Assembly (NCBI GenBank): GCA_016081115.2
Contig: CM071936.1
Location: 82,334,978-82,398,977, forward strand
DNA: 64,000 nucleotides
Direction: 5' to 3'
From: Rehmannia glutinosa
Taxonomy: Eukaryota; Streptophyta; Magnoliopsida; Lamiales; Orobanchaceae
Position numbers and translations under genes: made by a program. The notes under the pieces were generated by a model. The model saw nothing but the letters and a program-made list of their open reading frames with translations, had not been told where the DNA came from and made no database searches. Position 1 is the stretch's first letter; each line of letters starts with the position of its first letter. Of the stretch, positions 35,540 through 47,224 are shown in pieces.

Positions 35540-37098
35540 TGTTGGGAAATTTATTGTTTAGATTTTGATGAATGCCATGTAAAACTTAGACTAGAAAGTT
35601 GAAACCCCATTTTCCTTGTAATTTGTATTGTAATAGGTAGTAGGTCATGTATGAGCTGAGTCAAGTCAGCTATGCCCGGGAATACAAGAAGTCAACTGAA
35701 GACTAGAATGAAGACTCTGCTCTGAAGCAGCTGAGTGTGGCAAGGAAGAGATATCAAGAACTCGACTGAAGGAGTATCGGGCACGTGAGATCACTGTGAG
35801 AAGAGTCGATTAAGTCAACCTAAGAAGCCAAGTCAAGTTTAAGTGACATATGAGTCTTTTTAATCATTGGAGCAGGACTCAAGTCTCCTGGGAAAAGGCA
35901 GCTGCAAAGAGGAGTTAACTGAAAAGAATCCGTTGGACAAAAGTCAAGAATATTACTTAAACAAGTAATACTTTCATGCTGCCATGTATTAAAGTGCTCA
36001 GTCCCAGAAGCGTGCAAAAGGAATAAACCAATGGGAAGCACTGCACCTTGTGTAAGATTCTGAAAAGCTAATCATTCATTTAATACGAGAAAAAGTCAAC
36101 ATCAAGGATTGCAACAAGACAAGCCAACAAACACAAGTGATTTTTGAAAATCAGCCAATCTCTTTAACGGGCAGATTTTTGAAAATTCACTATAAAAGGC
36201 TGAGGAATCACATTGAGAAAAGGTCACCTGAACCTTGCATATCTGAGATAACAAGCTTTATTCATACTATAACCTGCAAAATATTCTCAAGTTATTCTAG
36301 CAAAATCCTCAAGCCTAAATCTCGAAGGAAATCAATCCAACACTAAGTCGTGAAGGAAAGACAACTTCAAATCAAGAAGAGGAAACTTTTGAAGAAGCAA
36401 AAGGGGTCTACTTTCCAAGGAGGATTGTAGAAAGGTTCAAGGTCGAACTAATCTCAAGTTATTGGAGGGCTTCGTGATCAAATCCAAGAAGCTTGAGAAA
36501 GTGAGTTGAAGTAACAAGGCAACCGCCCGTGAAGTAGTTGAGTCGGACGAGAAGCCACCAAGTGTGACCAAGGCATCTCTAGACCGAGTCCCAAAAGAGC
36601 AAGTCACCTGTGATTAAGACTTGTATCCTGGGTGATAACCACTCACAGTACTCGATCATTACTTAGTGGATTCTCCAGGAGTTGGAGAAGAGAGGAGTAG
36701 AAGAATTACCCCATCTTGAACCTCTATAAAAATTATCGTGTCATTTACATTTCCGCATTTTATTTCTCGCATATCACTTTATATCTCACGATAATTTGCT
36801 ATCCAACCGATAAGTAACTAAGTGCTAAATTCAAGTGTTTAAAACAAATTAAATCAAATTAAAGGGTGTTAAGTCTTCCACATGAAAATCTCATCACAAA
36901 TGCAAGTTAAAGTTTAGACTAAACAAATGAGTTATTCTATCAACAACTCAATCGAGTCCGTTGGAGTGGCTAACTCGCCGGTTAACTATCTTAGATGTGT
37001 ATTTAACTCGTAATATTTTAAAAGGACTAAAATTGAAAAGTTGGTAAGGTTTATTCAATCCCCCTTCTAAACCTTACTCACACCCCTTGGGACCTACA
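35540..37098 (+). repeat. 3' LTR of the outer Sirevirus-like element
   Basis: 1,559 bp. Aligns along its length with 15,604-17,154. Differences cluster at CTG/CAG words, which appear here as CG, CCG or CACG. Confidence 0.93.
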
Positions 37099-37739
37099 CT
37101 TGATTTTACGCTTTAATGAATTTATTGGTTGCATTTGTATTTACTTGTTGCTTATAATTTATTGATGAATGATGATAGTTTGCACGAACTTGCAGAATTG
37201 AACATGGTTAATTGTTATTAATATTAAGAATTTAACATATATATTAGGATTTTCTTATATAATAACTATTTTTTTGTAGGGTACCAAAAAAGTAGCCAAT
37301 TTTTCATAAAATTATAAGTTTTTATATAAAATAAATGGGTTTTGGCGTATGGGTAGTAAGCGGGTAACAACAAATGGATTTGGGATGGGTATAGGGTTTG
37401 GGATAGGTACGGGTAGTATAAATATTATAGGATTCGAGCACGGATACCATTTAATAGTGGGTACCCTACCCACTCGCCATCCCTAATAATACCTCATATG
37501 TAAAAAGTATCGGTTTTGCTTTAAAGTTTAAACATATCGCTTTTACTTTAAAAGTATTATTTTAAAACATACGTTTTAGAGTAGAATTGATAATTTGAAT
37601 AGGCTTAAATCCAATACTTTCAATAAATTCTCGAGTTCTACAAATATTTTTCAAAATAAAGGTGATACCTTTCGAGTAAAAACGATACTCAATTAATACT
37701 ATAAATATAACTTCGGTTAAAACAAGTATCAAATTTTGC

Positions 37740-39200
37740 ATTGAAAAAAATTTTGTTCGACCGCTAAACACCTATAAAAGTCTAACAATCCTCGCAAGAG
37801 AACGAGATCAATCGTAGGGTAGCAAGTTGACCACAAGTCGCTTCTCAAAAGACTTAGCCTAAAAATTATTATGTATCACAATAGACAAAAATAAATCCTA
37901 AACACTCTAACCGATTTGTTGGTTTTATTTAAACTAAAAGAAGATACTTAAAAGGACAAATTAAAACTAAGCGAGGATTAAACTTGGAGAAAAGGATATG
38001 GAAGAAAGTCTAGGATTATGGATTCATATCATCAAACTTGTGCTGAATATCAATTAATTGATCATGCGATTAACAAATATAGCAAACATGTAAAGACTAG
38101 GTCTAGATCTCGATAACTTTCGTATTCACAGATTAGGGCTATCCCAATAATTTCCTATTTTCATTAAACCTGGGTTAGATAATACATCTCCTCGATTCAT
38201 ATCTAACCCCTCAATAAATTTAGTCCAGAATAATATCTTCTCGATCTCAATTATTCCCCAAAACAATCAATAGTTGATCGACAATCAATTTATCGATAAA
38301 GCAATTTATTCAGAAAGCGAGATCAATTAATCAATATTCATGCTTGTTTGTTTGAATCAAATCATCATAATCATAGAACAAGGAAATTAGTTCATGCTTG
38401 GGGACGGGATCATAATCTCAATTGAAGGAAAGAAAATAATCATAAACATAATCATGCAACAATAATAATCACCCAACATTTGAAATCGACAAAAGAGATG
38501 AAGAAATCTTACTCTTTGATTAAGAAGCAAAATAAGTTCAAGGAAAGAACCCAAGCAATCCCAATGTTGAAAGCAAGAGAAAAATACCAAAACACTAAAG
38601 TATAGAAGTGATATGAATGAGAATGTACGAAATTATGGATCCCAAGTGCTATTTATAAGCCTAAGTCTATACAAGGTGGAAGAATCCAAAAGGAAAAGGA
38701 AAATCGGATTTAAAATTCAAGAAACATCTCCAGTGCTGGCGTCCACGTTAGCCGACTCACACAGATCGTTAAGCAGCCCGCTACTTGCCCGCCCGCACGC
38801 CTTGCGGGTGCTCGGCGCCGTCTTGCCCGTGGCTTGCGCGCCCATCTCGCTGGAGGCGGGCAAGTGCTACAGCGCCGTCGTCTGCCCGACTAAGTGCGCG
38901 CGTCACGCACCATTGCGCGCGCGCGCATTTACGCTAATCACGCGCGCACAACTTCAGCTTCCCCAACCGTCAACCGCCTATAATGTCCGTTTTACCATTT
39001 TAGTCCGTTTTAAGTTCTTTTTTTACGAAAACCTACAAAACAACCAAAAATACCATACGAACATATGACAATATAAATGGGGCGAAAAAAGATACAAAAA
39101 TACGCACACTCACTCATACGAAAAATAGAAATCACACAAAATTCACACACAAAAACATATAAAACATTGGGCCAACGGCAGTCGGACACATTCACACTAG
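37740..39200 (-). mobile_element. Probable minus-strand LTR-like block with a GC island
   Basis: Read on the minus strand, a GC-rich patch (38,755-38,960) is followed by TTATAAATAGCAC near 38,645-38,657 and then by a long AT-rich leader. This is the same architecture as the gypsy LTR-like block at 1,157-2,440. No paired LTR or polymerase is seen. The 151-codon ORF at 38,613-39,068 spans the GC island and is probably spurious. Confidence 0.4.
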
Positions 39201-40289
39201 TTCCGCTTATTATGTCGTAATTGTTTTTAAAAAATTGATCTTTTTCATTTGAATGGAATATTTTATTCTTGAATAAACCAATGTTGCAACTTCATATTAT
39301 AGTAGCCTCGATAAATAGATATGTTGAGCTTATGACTACCGTTTGTTCTTAGATTACGACATGTATGTTGATGTTGTTATTGTCTTTATTTTCTTGGGGT
39401 AGATGAGGTTGTTCCAACTTGAACCACCACTTTATAATATCCGCCTATTATATTTCTTTAATTTTGAACTGTGTTGATATTGTCCCTCACTATGTGTTTG
39501 TAGATGCTTAATAATTCTCTTAATATGAGTGTATTTGGATTGATAACAAAAAATGGAGAGCTTTGTTTGGAAGAGAAATATCCAAGCGCGCGTTGTCGAT
39601 GGTAGATAAGGTGGTACAAAGTGTCGCTTTCGCATAATAAATAAATGAATAAAGACAAACTTAATGAAAGAAAGGAGAGGACATAAGGACCAAATAATAG
39701 AACCAAAGTAACCCCTTTGCTATTAAACTTTTGTTATCAAAACAAAAGATAATCTCAAGCAAAGGATCATTTAAAATGCATGGGATAGTTCAATATATGC
39801 TTTGGCTGGATTAGCTAACCGCCGCTTGGACCCTGGTGCATTTGGATATATTTCTTTGCAGACCGAGATGTTTTAATATATCCACCGGTGGGTAAAAAGA
39901 AGACACATTCACTTGTAAATTAAGAAGATTAATTTAGAAAATCAAGTAGACTAAGTTCAAAACGAAATTTGACTTTGGGTTTGAACAAATTGAATATCTT
40001 GTTTATTTTGGACCATGATTACATTAGTTTTTGGGGATGCGAAACGAAAATGCAACATTTACCCTAATTATAGTGAGTTTTTTTTTCTTCCCAAGTTGTG
40101 GTTTTGGTCTTTCTTCCCATAATTCTTTTAAGTTATAGATTCCGCACATTCCTAAAAAAAAAAGAGGACATTTGAGAGTAAATATACTTTTAGATTAAAA
40201 TGTCAATGTTTATATCGAGAATAATTAGATTCTTTTAGCCAAATAACCTCTTCTTTAAGATTGTAAAGAAATCTTATGCTTTCTCGATT

Positions 40290-40750
40290 TTCAAATAAGA
40301 AAACAAGCCATATAATATCAAGAGCTAACAAGTAATTAAGGTTTTTCAATTTTCAAGTATTTAGAATTCTAATAAAAAGTCACTTAGTTTAATTAATTCT
40401 TAATTTTGACTCGCTCTTCATATGCATGAATGAAACAATATTAAATGATAAGTTGTTCTCTTTGTGTGATGGATATATGATATTTTCAATTTTGAAACAA
40501 ACACACACTATCAAGAGCTAACAATACAGACTTGAACTTTCAATGATTTAGACTCTAATAAAATGGTTGTTGCTTCTTAGTTACAGCTTCTTAGTTGGTA
40601 GATGTGACTGCTTTTTAGATTCATGAATGGAACAATAGCAAATTTTTTTAATTTTGAATAATATCACTCGTGAGCATGAATGGAATAATAGCATGTTAAA
40701 AGGATAAGTTGTTCTGCTTTTATGTGTTTGATATAAGATTTAGCTTTTCT
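40290..40750. repeat. Degenerate tandem repeat
   Basis: ATCAAGAGCTAACAA recurs near 40,317 and 40,510. CATGAATGRAAYAATA recurs near 40,424, 40,622 and 40,675. ATAAGTTGTTCT recurs near 40,449 and 40,703. Spacing is about 190-250 bp. No coding content. Confidence 0.6.
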
Positions 40751-41839
40751 TGGAGCAAGAGAAAGTTGATGGAATTTATGCTGAAATAATATCGATTTTC
40801 GCTTGTGGTATAACAACTTTCTCTTGATAGTTCATATTCTCCATTCTTGCAAATATTATATGAATTTAAACTTTTGCTCTTTTCTTTTTATGGATATCAT
40901 GTTTTGTTTACATTATAGTTGGACCTTAAGAGGTGCACCAATTTGTTAATTTATTTATTCATGATATCCCAATATATTCATGATAGCTTTTATCATGTCT
41001 CGAACTTAATTGAAACGAAATGCACAAAATTCAAGATATACGCTGCTTTCTCCATTAGATTCTATATTCAAACTAACAATTGCTTTGCTTTTTGGTGGCT
41101 ACCCCGTAATGAGCGAACCGAGAAGTTTAAATACATTTCGAGAGCTAACGTTCAATATCATGTGTCGCATTCTAAACAATTGGGTTATAATAGGTGTTCC
41201 CGGGTAATACTTGCCTGTTACTACATTTCCTGATCCTTTGTCTTCATAATATCCGTTACAACTTTAAATGATTTATGCACAAAGTAGTTGCAAATGTTCT
41301 CTATTATCTTTCAGTAAAACCCGCTATTTTGTTTGTACGCTGAATAAGCCTAAACCACTTTGCAACCATCCATCTTGAACATGAAATGTTATTTTTGTGG
41401 ACTTAAAGTTCAGCTTGGCAGATTGTTAGATTGTTGTCGTGAATTACTAATCATTGCTCTTGTGCTTGAAATTCTAAGTTCAATAACCGATCAATATATT
41501 GATGTCATAATTGCAATCGTGATATGCCTAAGTACATACTTTCCCCAAATATTGTGAATAATGGTCGACATCGCTTCTTCTATTTAAAGTATTGTGAACA
41601 TTTCTCCAAATTATGCCCCCAAAGCACTAGCACAAGATCGAGTGGGTGTTTTGTAAGCAAAAAAGATTAATTGATAGAAGCATGTTTTCCTCGATAGTTG
41701 AATGTTTAATTTCTCAATCGATTTGTCTCGATAAGCAATCCTCCTTATATCTTGTTTAACTTCCACAATTAGGGAAAATAATCTCAAAGGTATTTTACTC
41801 TCTACCAAATTTTATCTTTTCCTCCTCATCGCTTTTCTA

Positions 41840-41965
41840 NNNNNNNNNNNNNNNNNNNNNNNNNNNNNNNNNNNNNNNNNNNNNNNNNNNNNNNNNNNNN
41901 NNNNNNNNNNNNNNNNNNNNNNNNNNNNNNNNNNNNNNNNNNNNNNNNNNNNNNNNNNNNNNNNN
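41840..41965. other. Assembly gap (126 N)
   Basis: Run of N. The true length is unknown. It lies about 1.7 kb before the start of copy B and inside or next to a minus-strand retrotransposon. Confidence 1.
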
Positions 41966-42059
41966 GATGTGCTTCCGTTCAGTTCCATGTGTGCTTTAAT
42001 GATAAAAAGAGTTTGCAGGATTTGTGCCAAAACAAACTTTAAAGGATTGAGTGTTGATG

Positions 42060-43585
42060 TGGTGGGAGGTTCAATGAACCAGCAGCTCACGTCTCTGTAG
42101 GTCCCAAAGAAATTGTAAGTGTCGGAGTTTAGAGAGTTGAATGCTTTTTGATGCAATTTAGTCCTTTTAAATATCTGAGTTGATACACATTTGTATAACC
42201 TTGATGAACTGATCAATTTAGCCACTCGATGAGTTCATCTAACAGACTCATTGGCTGTTGGTGAATCTTTGGTTGTTGTCTAAATTAACTGTTGTAGTTT
42301 GTTTTGATGGAAGGCTGCTGCATAACAGTTGATTCATGAAGTTTAAATGTGGTTTAGTACTTATAATTATCAAGTGGATAGCAATTTATAAATGAGATAC
42401 TGTGATTCAAAAATCAAGGAATTAAAGAATCTTTGAAATGTAAATAGCTAATGAAAATTTTATGAGTTGAAGATGGGGTAATTAACTTCTACTCACTCTG
42501 TTACTCCATCACAGAGAATCAGCTAGATGATCTAAATATCTGAAATAATGCGTTCAGATCAGTGATCTGGTGACCGGTCGCCACGGACTGATCACAGGCA
42601 TGGCAGGTGCGGAAGCCTGCGTCACGGCTAAGCGAACATTGCGCGCTACTAGCTCACTTGCTCAAGCTCTTTTAGTTTGATCAGGCTTCTCCAAAACAAA
42701 CTTGAGATGAACATGGGTGCTTCCTACAATCCTTGGAATGTAGGCCCTTGATTACGATGTTTTCCTCTTCAGCCAGATAGATTATCTTTAAACTACGGGT
42801 GAGTGTTGGATTGATGTTCTTCGTAGTGTAGGCAGGGATTGAGAATGTTTGATTTTTAATAATTCTTGATGATTGTTTTGTTCGAAGATACGTAACCTGT
42901 CACTCTCATATATCTTATTCTCCTCAAATAAACTCCTCGGCCTTTTGCAAGTGATCTTTCAAAGTTGCCGTTGAAGAATGAGAACATGTTTGAATCCCAA
43001 CTTGTATTCGTTAGCTTGTGTATTGCGATCCTTGGAATTGCCATTTCCTCGTATGAATTGTTCTTTCACCTTTTGAGTTAGACACGGTGTAGTACTTCCC
43101 ATTGGTTCATTAAATGCACATATACGGGGTAGAGCACTCCGAGAAAGAGTGGTATGGAGAATATTACTTGTTCATCCATTACTCTTGATTACATTACGCG
43201 GATCTTTTACAATTATCTAGAAACTTATTGCATTTCCTTGCTTTTTCCCCCGAGTGACTTAAGTCGGCTTCCAATCATTGGATGACTCTTACATCACTTC
43301 CAACGAGACTTGGCTTTCTCAGAGTTGACTTGGTAATCTCACTGGTACGTCTAGGTGCTTCTTGATAAGAGTTCAAATCTCTTTTCTTTGTTTGCCATAC
43401 TCGAACATCTCGCGTAGTCTTATTTCTAGTCTTGATTGTCTTCTTGCATGTTAGGTCGTAGGCGGCTTAACTACGGCTGTGACTCTTGTTATTACAATGC
43501 ATTTGCAACAAGAATTGGGAGTGCCAACTGTCTTTTCTAAGTTTTACATGGCATTCATGAAATCTAAATAATGAATTTCCTAACG
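42060..43585 (-). mobile_element. 5' LTR and primer-binding region of a minus-strand Sirevirus-like element
   Basis: 42,096-43,585 is the reverse complement of the LTR at 15,604-17,154, from TGTAGGTCCC on the left to AATTTCCTAACG on the right. Just left of it, GGTTCAATGAACC matches the complement of the outer element's sequence after its primer-binding site. The element's interior therefore runs left into the gap, and only its 5' end is visible. Sequence quality or age is worse than in the other two LTRs. No target duplication can be checked because the other end is missing. Confidence 0.85.
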
Positions 43586-44747
43586 ATTTGGGGGAAGAGT
43601 TGCCTTAGTCTGTTTTTGTTCATTGAGTCGAGTCTTGAGTCAAAAATCTAGAGTTAGTCGATTCATTTGTGTATAGCGTAAAAAAGCTGCATATTAAGTG
43701 AATTTGTATGAATGGTCGAGCGGTCAAAAAGAGTATGTGTTTGAGTTGTGATACACTCTTCTTCCCATTTATTTCATATATGTGTAACTCTGTTGATTTA
43801 TTTGGAGATGATTTATGCGGTTGAGTGTTTCTTTGAATGATCCTGGGATTAAGGAGCTTGTCCCGAACAGTGGTGAAATCTGGTGATAACATTAAAGTGA
43901 TTTAGTAAATCTTTAGACAAACTACGACCAAAAATACCTAGCTTTATATTATATCTTTTCTAAGTGTCCCATACGAACCTTATAAACGTTCATTCAAAGT
44001 AATCTAATACCGAACTGCGTATGAAAATCCCAATTGCCTCACTCTGTTTATAACAAGTTATAGAAAATGTTGAAGGTTGAGGAGGGAGTATGATGAAACA
44101 GGAGTATATATTTAATTAATGTAGAAATGCTTAAGAAGTGAAATATTAAACCCATATATAGAATATGCAAAAGGTGATTTAGGGGTTTCCAAAATAATAA
44201 TAATAGTAATAATAATGGGCGGAGATTGAAGGTTCGCAGAAGTGAGAACAAGGGAAAATGTCGGAAAGTAGGTTGGATATTAGTGGTGATTTGAAAGAGT
44301 TAAGTGCTGCTGTTTATTGGTACGAGCCACATAATCCTATATTTTCCTACACCTTACCTAAGCCCATTAAAATCTTTGAAAGCCTGACCTAGTCAAGTAA
44401 TATTTACATTGCTTTACATTAGTTGAGATTAGTATGGAAAATGACTTATGGAGTCGGTAACATCTTACATTTATATTCGAAAAATGTATCATCTTGAAAA
44501 CAACGGTGCATCGAATCTATCATCCCAGGATAATGAATGGAGTTGGCATGACATACACTCATGATCACATTGTTAAATGCGTGTTTGATTGATAGTGAAG
44601 CGAATTTTGGGAGCGAATGATCTTGGTTGCTGAAATTTTGCGGTTGAAATGCAGTTAGAAATTAGGTTATCGATGTTGTTTCATACGTGTCTTTTATTTT
44701 CAAAGTCTGTTGCTTGAGGACAAGCAAAAGTCTAAGTTTGGGGTATT

Positions 44748-46000
44748 TGTTAAGTTGGTTTTCTGATATGTGCTAATATAGTATGGATTTTGCGTTGTTT
44801 TTGGGTGTTTAGTATCGTTTGAGTCCATTTTTATTTCATTAGTTGTCATTAAAGGGAGTCTATCACCGAATTGGTAGCGAAGAAGCCCAGTGAAAAGCGA
44901 GAAGAAAAACGTGTTTTGTAGGGAAAAGATGGCATAAGGAAGAGAAAAATGGAAAAATATTGCATATAAGCGGCGCTGCCGCAGTGCCGGCGCGAGCTGA
45001 AAATGGTATCGCTGTATCGGGGCCGGTATTGCGGTCGCCTATCTCGTAAGCGCCGCGTGCCAGCGTCGATTAGCGAGGATTGAGCTATTTTATTTTTTGG
45101 GGTTTTGAGGGTTTGGACTATCGAAATACAACGAGTGATGCAGGAACAAAGGTTGGACATTTTCCTGAAACCTGCCAGTAGTGACTTTGAAGCAAGGAGA
45201 AAGAGTTAGGGACGAGATTCAAAGGCATCTATCTTAAAAGCAGAAGTATTCTTTCTTTGATTAATGCAATCTTTCATATCTTTGTTGAACCCTTTACGAT
45301 ATATTCACGTTTTCATGAGTTTTGTCACATCGATATAGTAAACCTATTTTTTCTAGTGGATTGATGTGTTCACGTTTGAACCTATGTTTGATTTTCGATT
45401 TGTAAGAATTATGTTATCTAATCTATTTGTTGCTATTTGAATTGCATGCATCACGAATTATCGATCAATAATTTGGGTGTTTAGCGTGTTTGATTTATTA
45501 CTTTCGAGAAGTGGTGAACACTAGCCGTAGAAATAGCATAACTTGGGGTTTCATAGTAGAGAGTTTATGAATTCTTTGAAGTCCACGATAGAATATTCAT
45601 TCGGCGCATTAGGGTTTAATTTATGATTTTTATAGAGATATCGAAATCGGAATTGAAGCCCCAAAGATCAACAACTCGAGAGGAAGTGATAATCGGTAGG
45701 AATATTGAACATAGATTAATAGCGTGTGATTAATAAAGTGGATTGAGAACATAGGGATAACTGGGTGAATCAGCGCAAATTCATATCATAGAGTGTTTGA
45801 TAATTTGTGCAGACGAGCATTGGATTTTATTTTAATCTTGTTTTTAGTTTAAAAATTCATCTCTTTTGTGATTATCTAGATAAATTAAGCTATTACCAAT
45901 TATAGTACTTAGTATAAAATTCGATGCCAATCCACTGTGAAGACGATAACCCCTTTTAAACTATACTAAAGAAAACTAATAAGCGATTACTTGCAGCGCA
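44748..46000 (+). mobile_element. Copy B of the Ty3/gypsy LTR-like block
   Basis: Starts TGTTAAG after the same GAGGACAAGCAAAAG and polypurine-like tract, and follows 1,157-2,440. Its GC-rich patch (44,970-45,060) is the most altered part. Confidence 0.45.
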
Positions 46001-46439
46001 ATTTTAAATGTTTACGTGCGAAGAGGAAACATGAAAATTGACATTGTTTATGCCAAAAATTTGGCAAATCAAAATCTATGCAAATGGAAAAGTTCATTTG
46101 TAAAACATTTGTATGTTTGTAGTTGTTTTTAAGTGTTTTAAAAGTCTTTTTTTCTTGCTTAAAGATTTAAGAGTTCGGATAGTTACAAAAAAACCTAATG
46201 TTTGGACTAATTACACAAAATAACAAAGATGTTTCAAAATTTTTAAAAAACCCTTCGTTTGATGCTACACGTAGTGAGAGTAATTAATACATTTTTTAAA
46301 TGTTAGGGGTTTTATTAATGTTTTTGCTTATGAAGGTAACATGTAAGCAATTAAACACAAGTTTTGTAATTTTAATTTTGAGGTTTTCATTTTTCCATAG
46401 CGAATTCATATTTATCATCAATATTACGAATTTTATTGT

Positions 46440-47159
46440 GAAATAAATTGTCACTAATATTTTAGGCGTAATCAGCGACCAAAATATATTGTGAATCATG
46501 AAATAACATATTATAGCGAAATCAAATCCACATCACCAATTGTTATCATTTTGTCATTAAACATTTTTATCCAAATGTTTTATGCGAGTCGACCTTTTAC
46601 AAATAACTTCTTATTTGTATTCAATTAATCGTCATAAAATATGCAAATTAGTAGTAAAATGTAGTATTGTTATTGATAAATTTAAATGGTGTCATAAAAG
46701 AGTGTTTGAAATGACATAAATAACTTTCGTCATTTTAAATTAACAAATAGTGATAAATTTTTATCGTGCGAAGAAAATCGTCACAAAATATGTCTTTGTT
46801 GACAAAATAAAGTGTCAATATTTTGTTTAAGGAGTGAAAAATGACAAATACTAATGTTGCCATTAAAAGGAATAATTCGTGACATTAAATCTGTCACGAT
46901 TATCACCCAATTAAATCATGAAATATTTCGCCAAAGTTTTGGTGTCAAGTCGACAGCCGATGAAATCACGGTGGCAGTTGAGTTAATTGTCATGAAATGA
47001 CGATTTAGTGACAACATCTAATACTAATATTAATGAAATTAAATGGCATAAATGATGCTTTACAATGACAAAAACAAATGTTGTCACGAATTATAAAATG
47101 ATGACAAATAGTTATGCGTCGAGAAAATTTCGTCATGAAATATTCGATTTCTTATAGTG
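46440..47159. mobile_element. Copy B of the CACTA-type end
   Basis: Same subterminal repeats, and the same CTTATAGTG terminus ending at 47,159. It corresponds to 2,950-3,656. Confidence 0.5.
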
Positions 47160-47224
47160 TATGTTTAGATTGGACTTTGATACTTAATGAACTTATACTA
47201 TTCTCATATATTTTCTCTTTTAAG

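Larger units (their letters stand above)
15604..37098 (+). mobile_element. Sirevirus-like Ty1/copia retrotransposon, full length, with nested insertion
   Basis: Flanked by a 5-bp duplication CTTGA (15,599-15,603 and 37,099-37,103). The LTRs start TGTTGGGAAA and end GACCTACA, and are 1,551 and 1,559 bp long. Internal order on the plus strand is primer-binding site, gag, protease, integrase, RT, RNase H, a third ORF and a polypurine tract. Removing the 7.5-kb nested element and one 5-bp duplication leaves about 14 kb. The copia domain order with a long extra ORF after pol fits Sireviruses. All ORFs contain stops or frameshifts, some of which may be sequence errors. Confidence 0.92.
15165..37485. 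mobile_element. hAT-type element split by nested retrotransposons
   Basis: The left end starts TAGGGATAGC at 15,165 and the right end reads GCCATCCCTA up to 37,485, so the termini are inverted. ATAATACC flanks both ends (15,157-15,164 and 37,486-37,493), an 8-bp target duplication as expected for hAT elements. Inside both ends are inverted runs around GGGTACCC. Without the retrotransposon only about 826 bp remain, with no transposase, so it is a non-autonomous element. It was in place before the retrotransposon landed in it. Confidence 0.85.
37494..41839. other. No gene seen; AT-rich host or decayed transposon DNA
   Basis: Only short ORFs without recognisable domains. Contains a probable minus-strand LTR block (37,740-39,200) and a degenerate repeat array (40,290-40,750), listed separately. 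The rest, 39,200-40,290 and 40,750-41,839, shows nothing I can name. Confidence 0.6.

Noticed and set aside
38613..39068. 151-codon ORF over the GC island
   Set aside because: Composition-driven; no family resemblance and no promoter on that strand.
43574..43600. GGGGGAAG run as a polypurine tract beside the minus-strand LTR
   Set aside because: It is on the wrong strand and on the outer flank of the 5' LTR. The matching primer-binding flank is at the other side (42,070).
43620..43892. 90-codon minus ORF at the start of copy B
   Set aside because: The matching region of copy A is not open, and it lies in non-coding repeat DNA.
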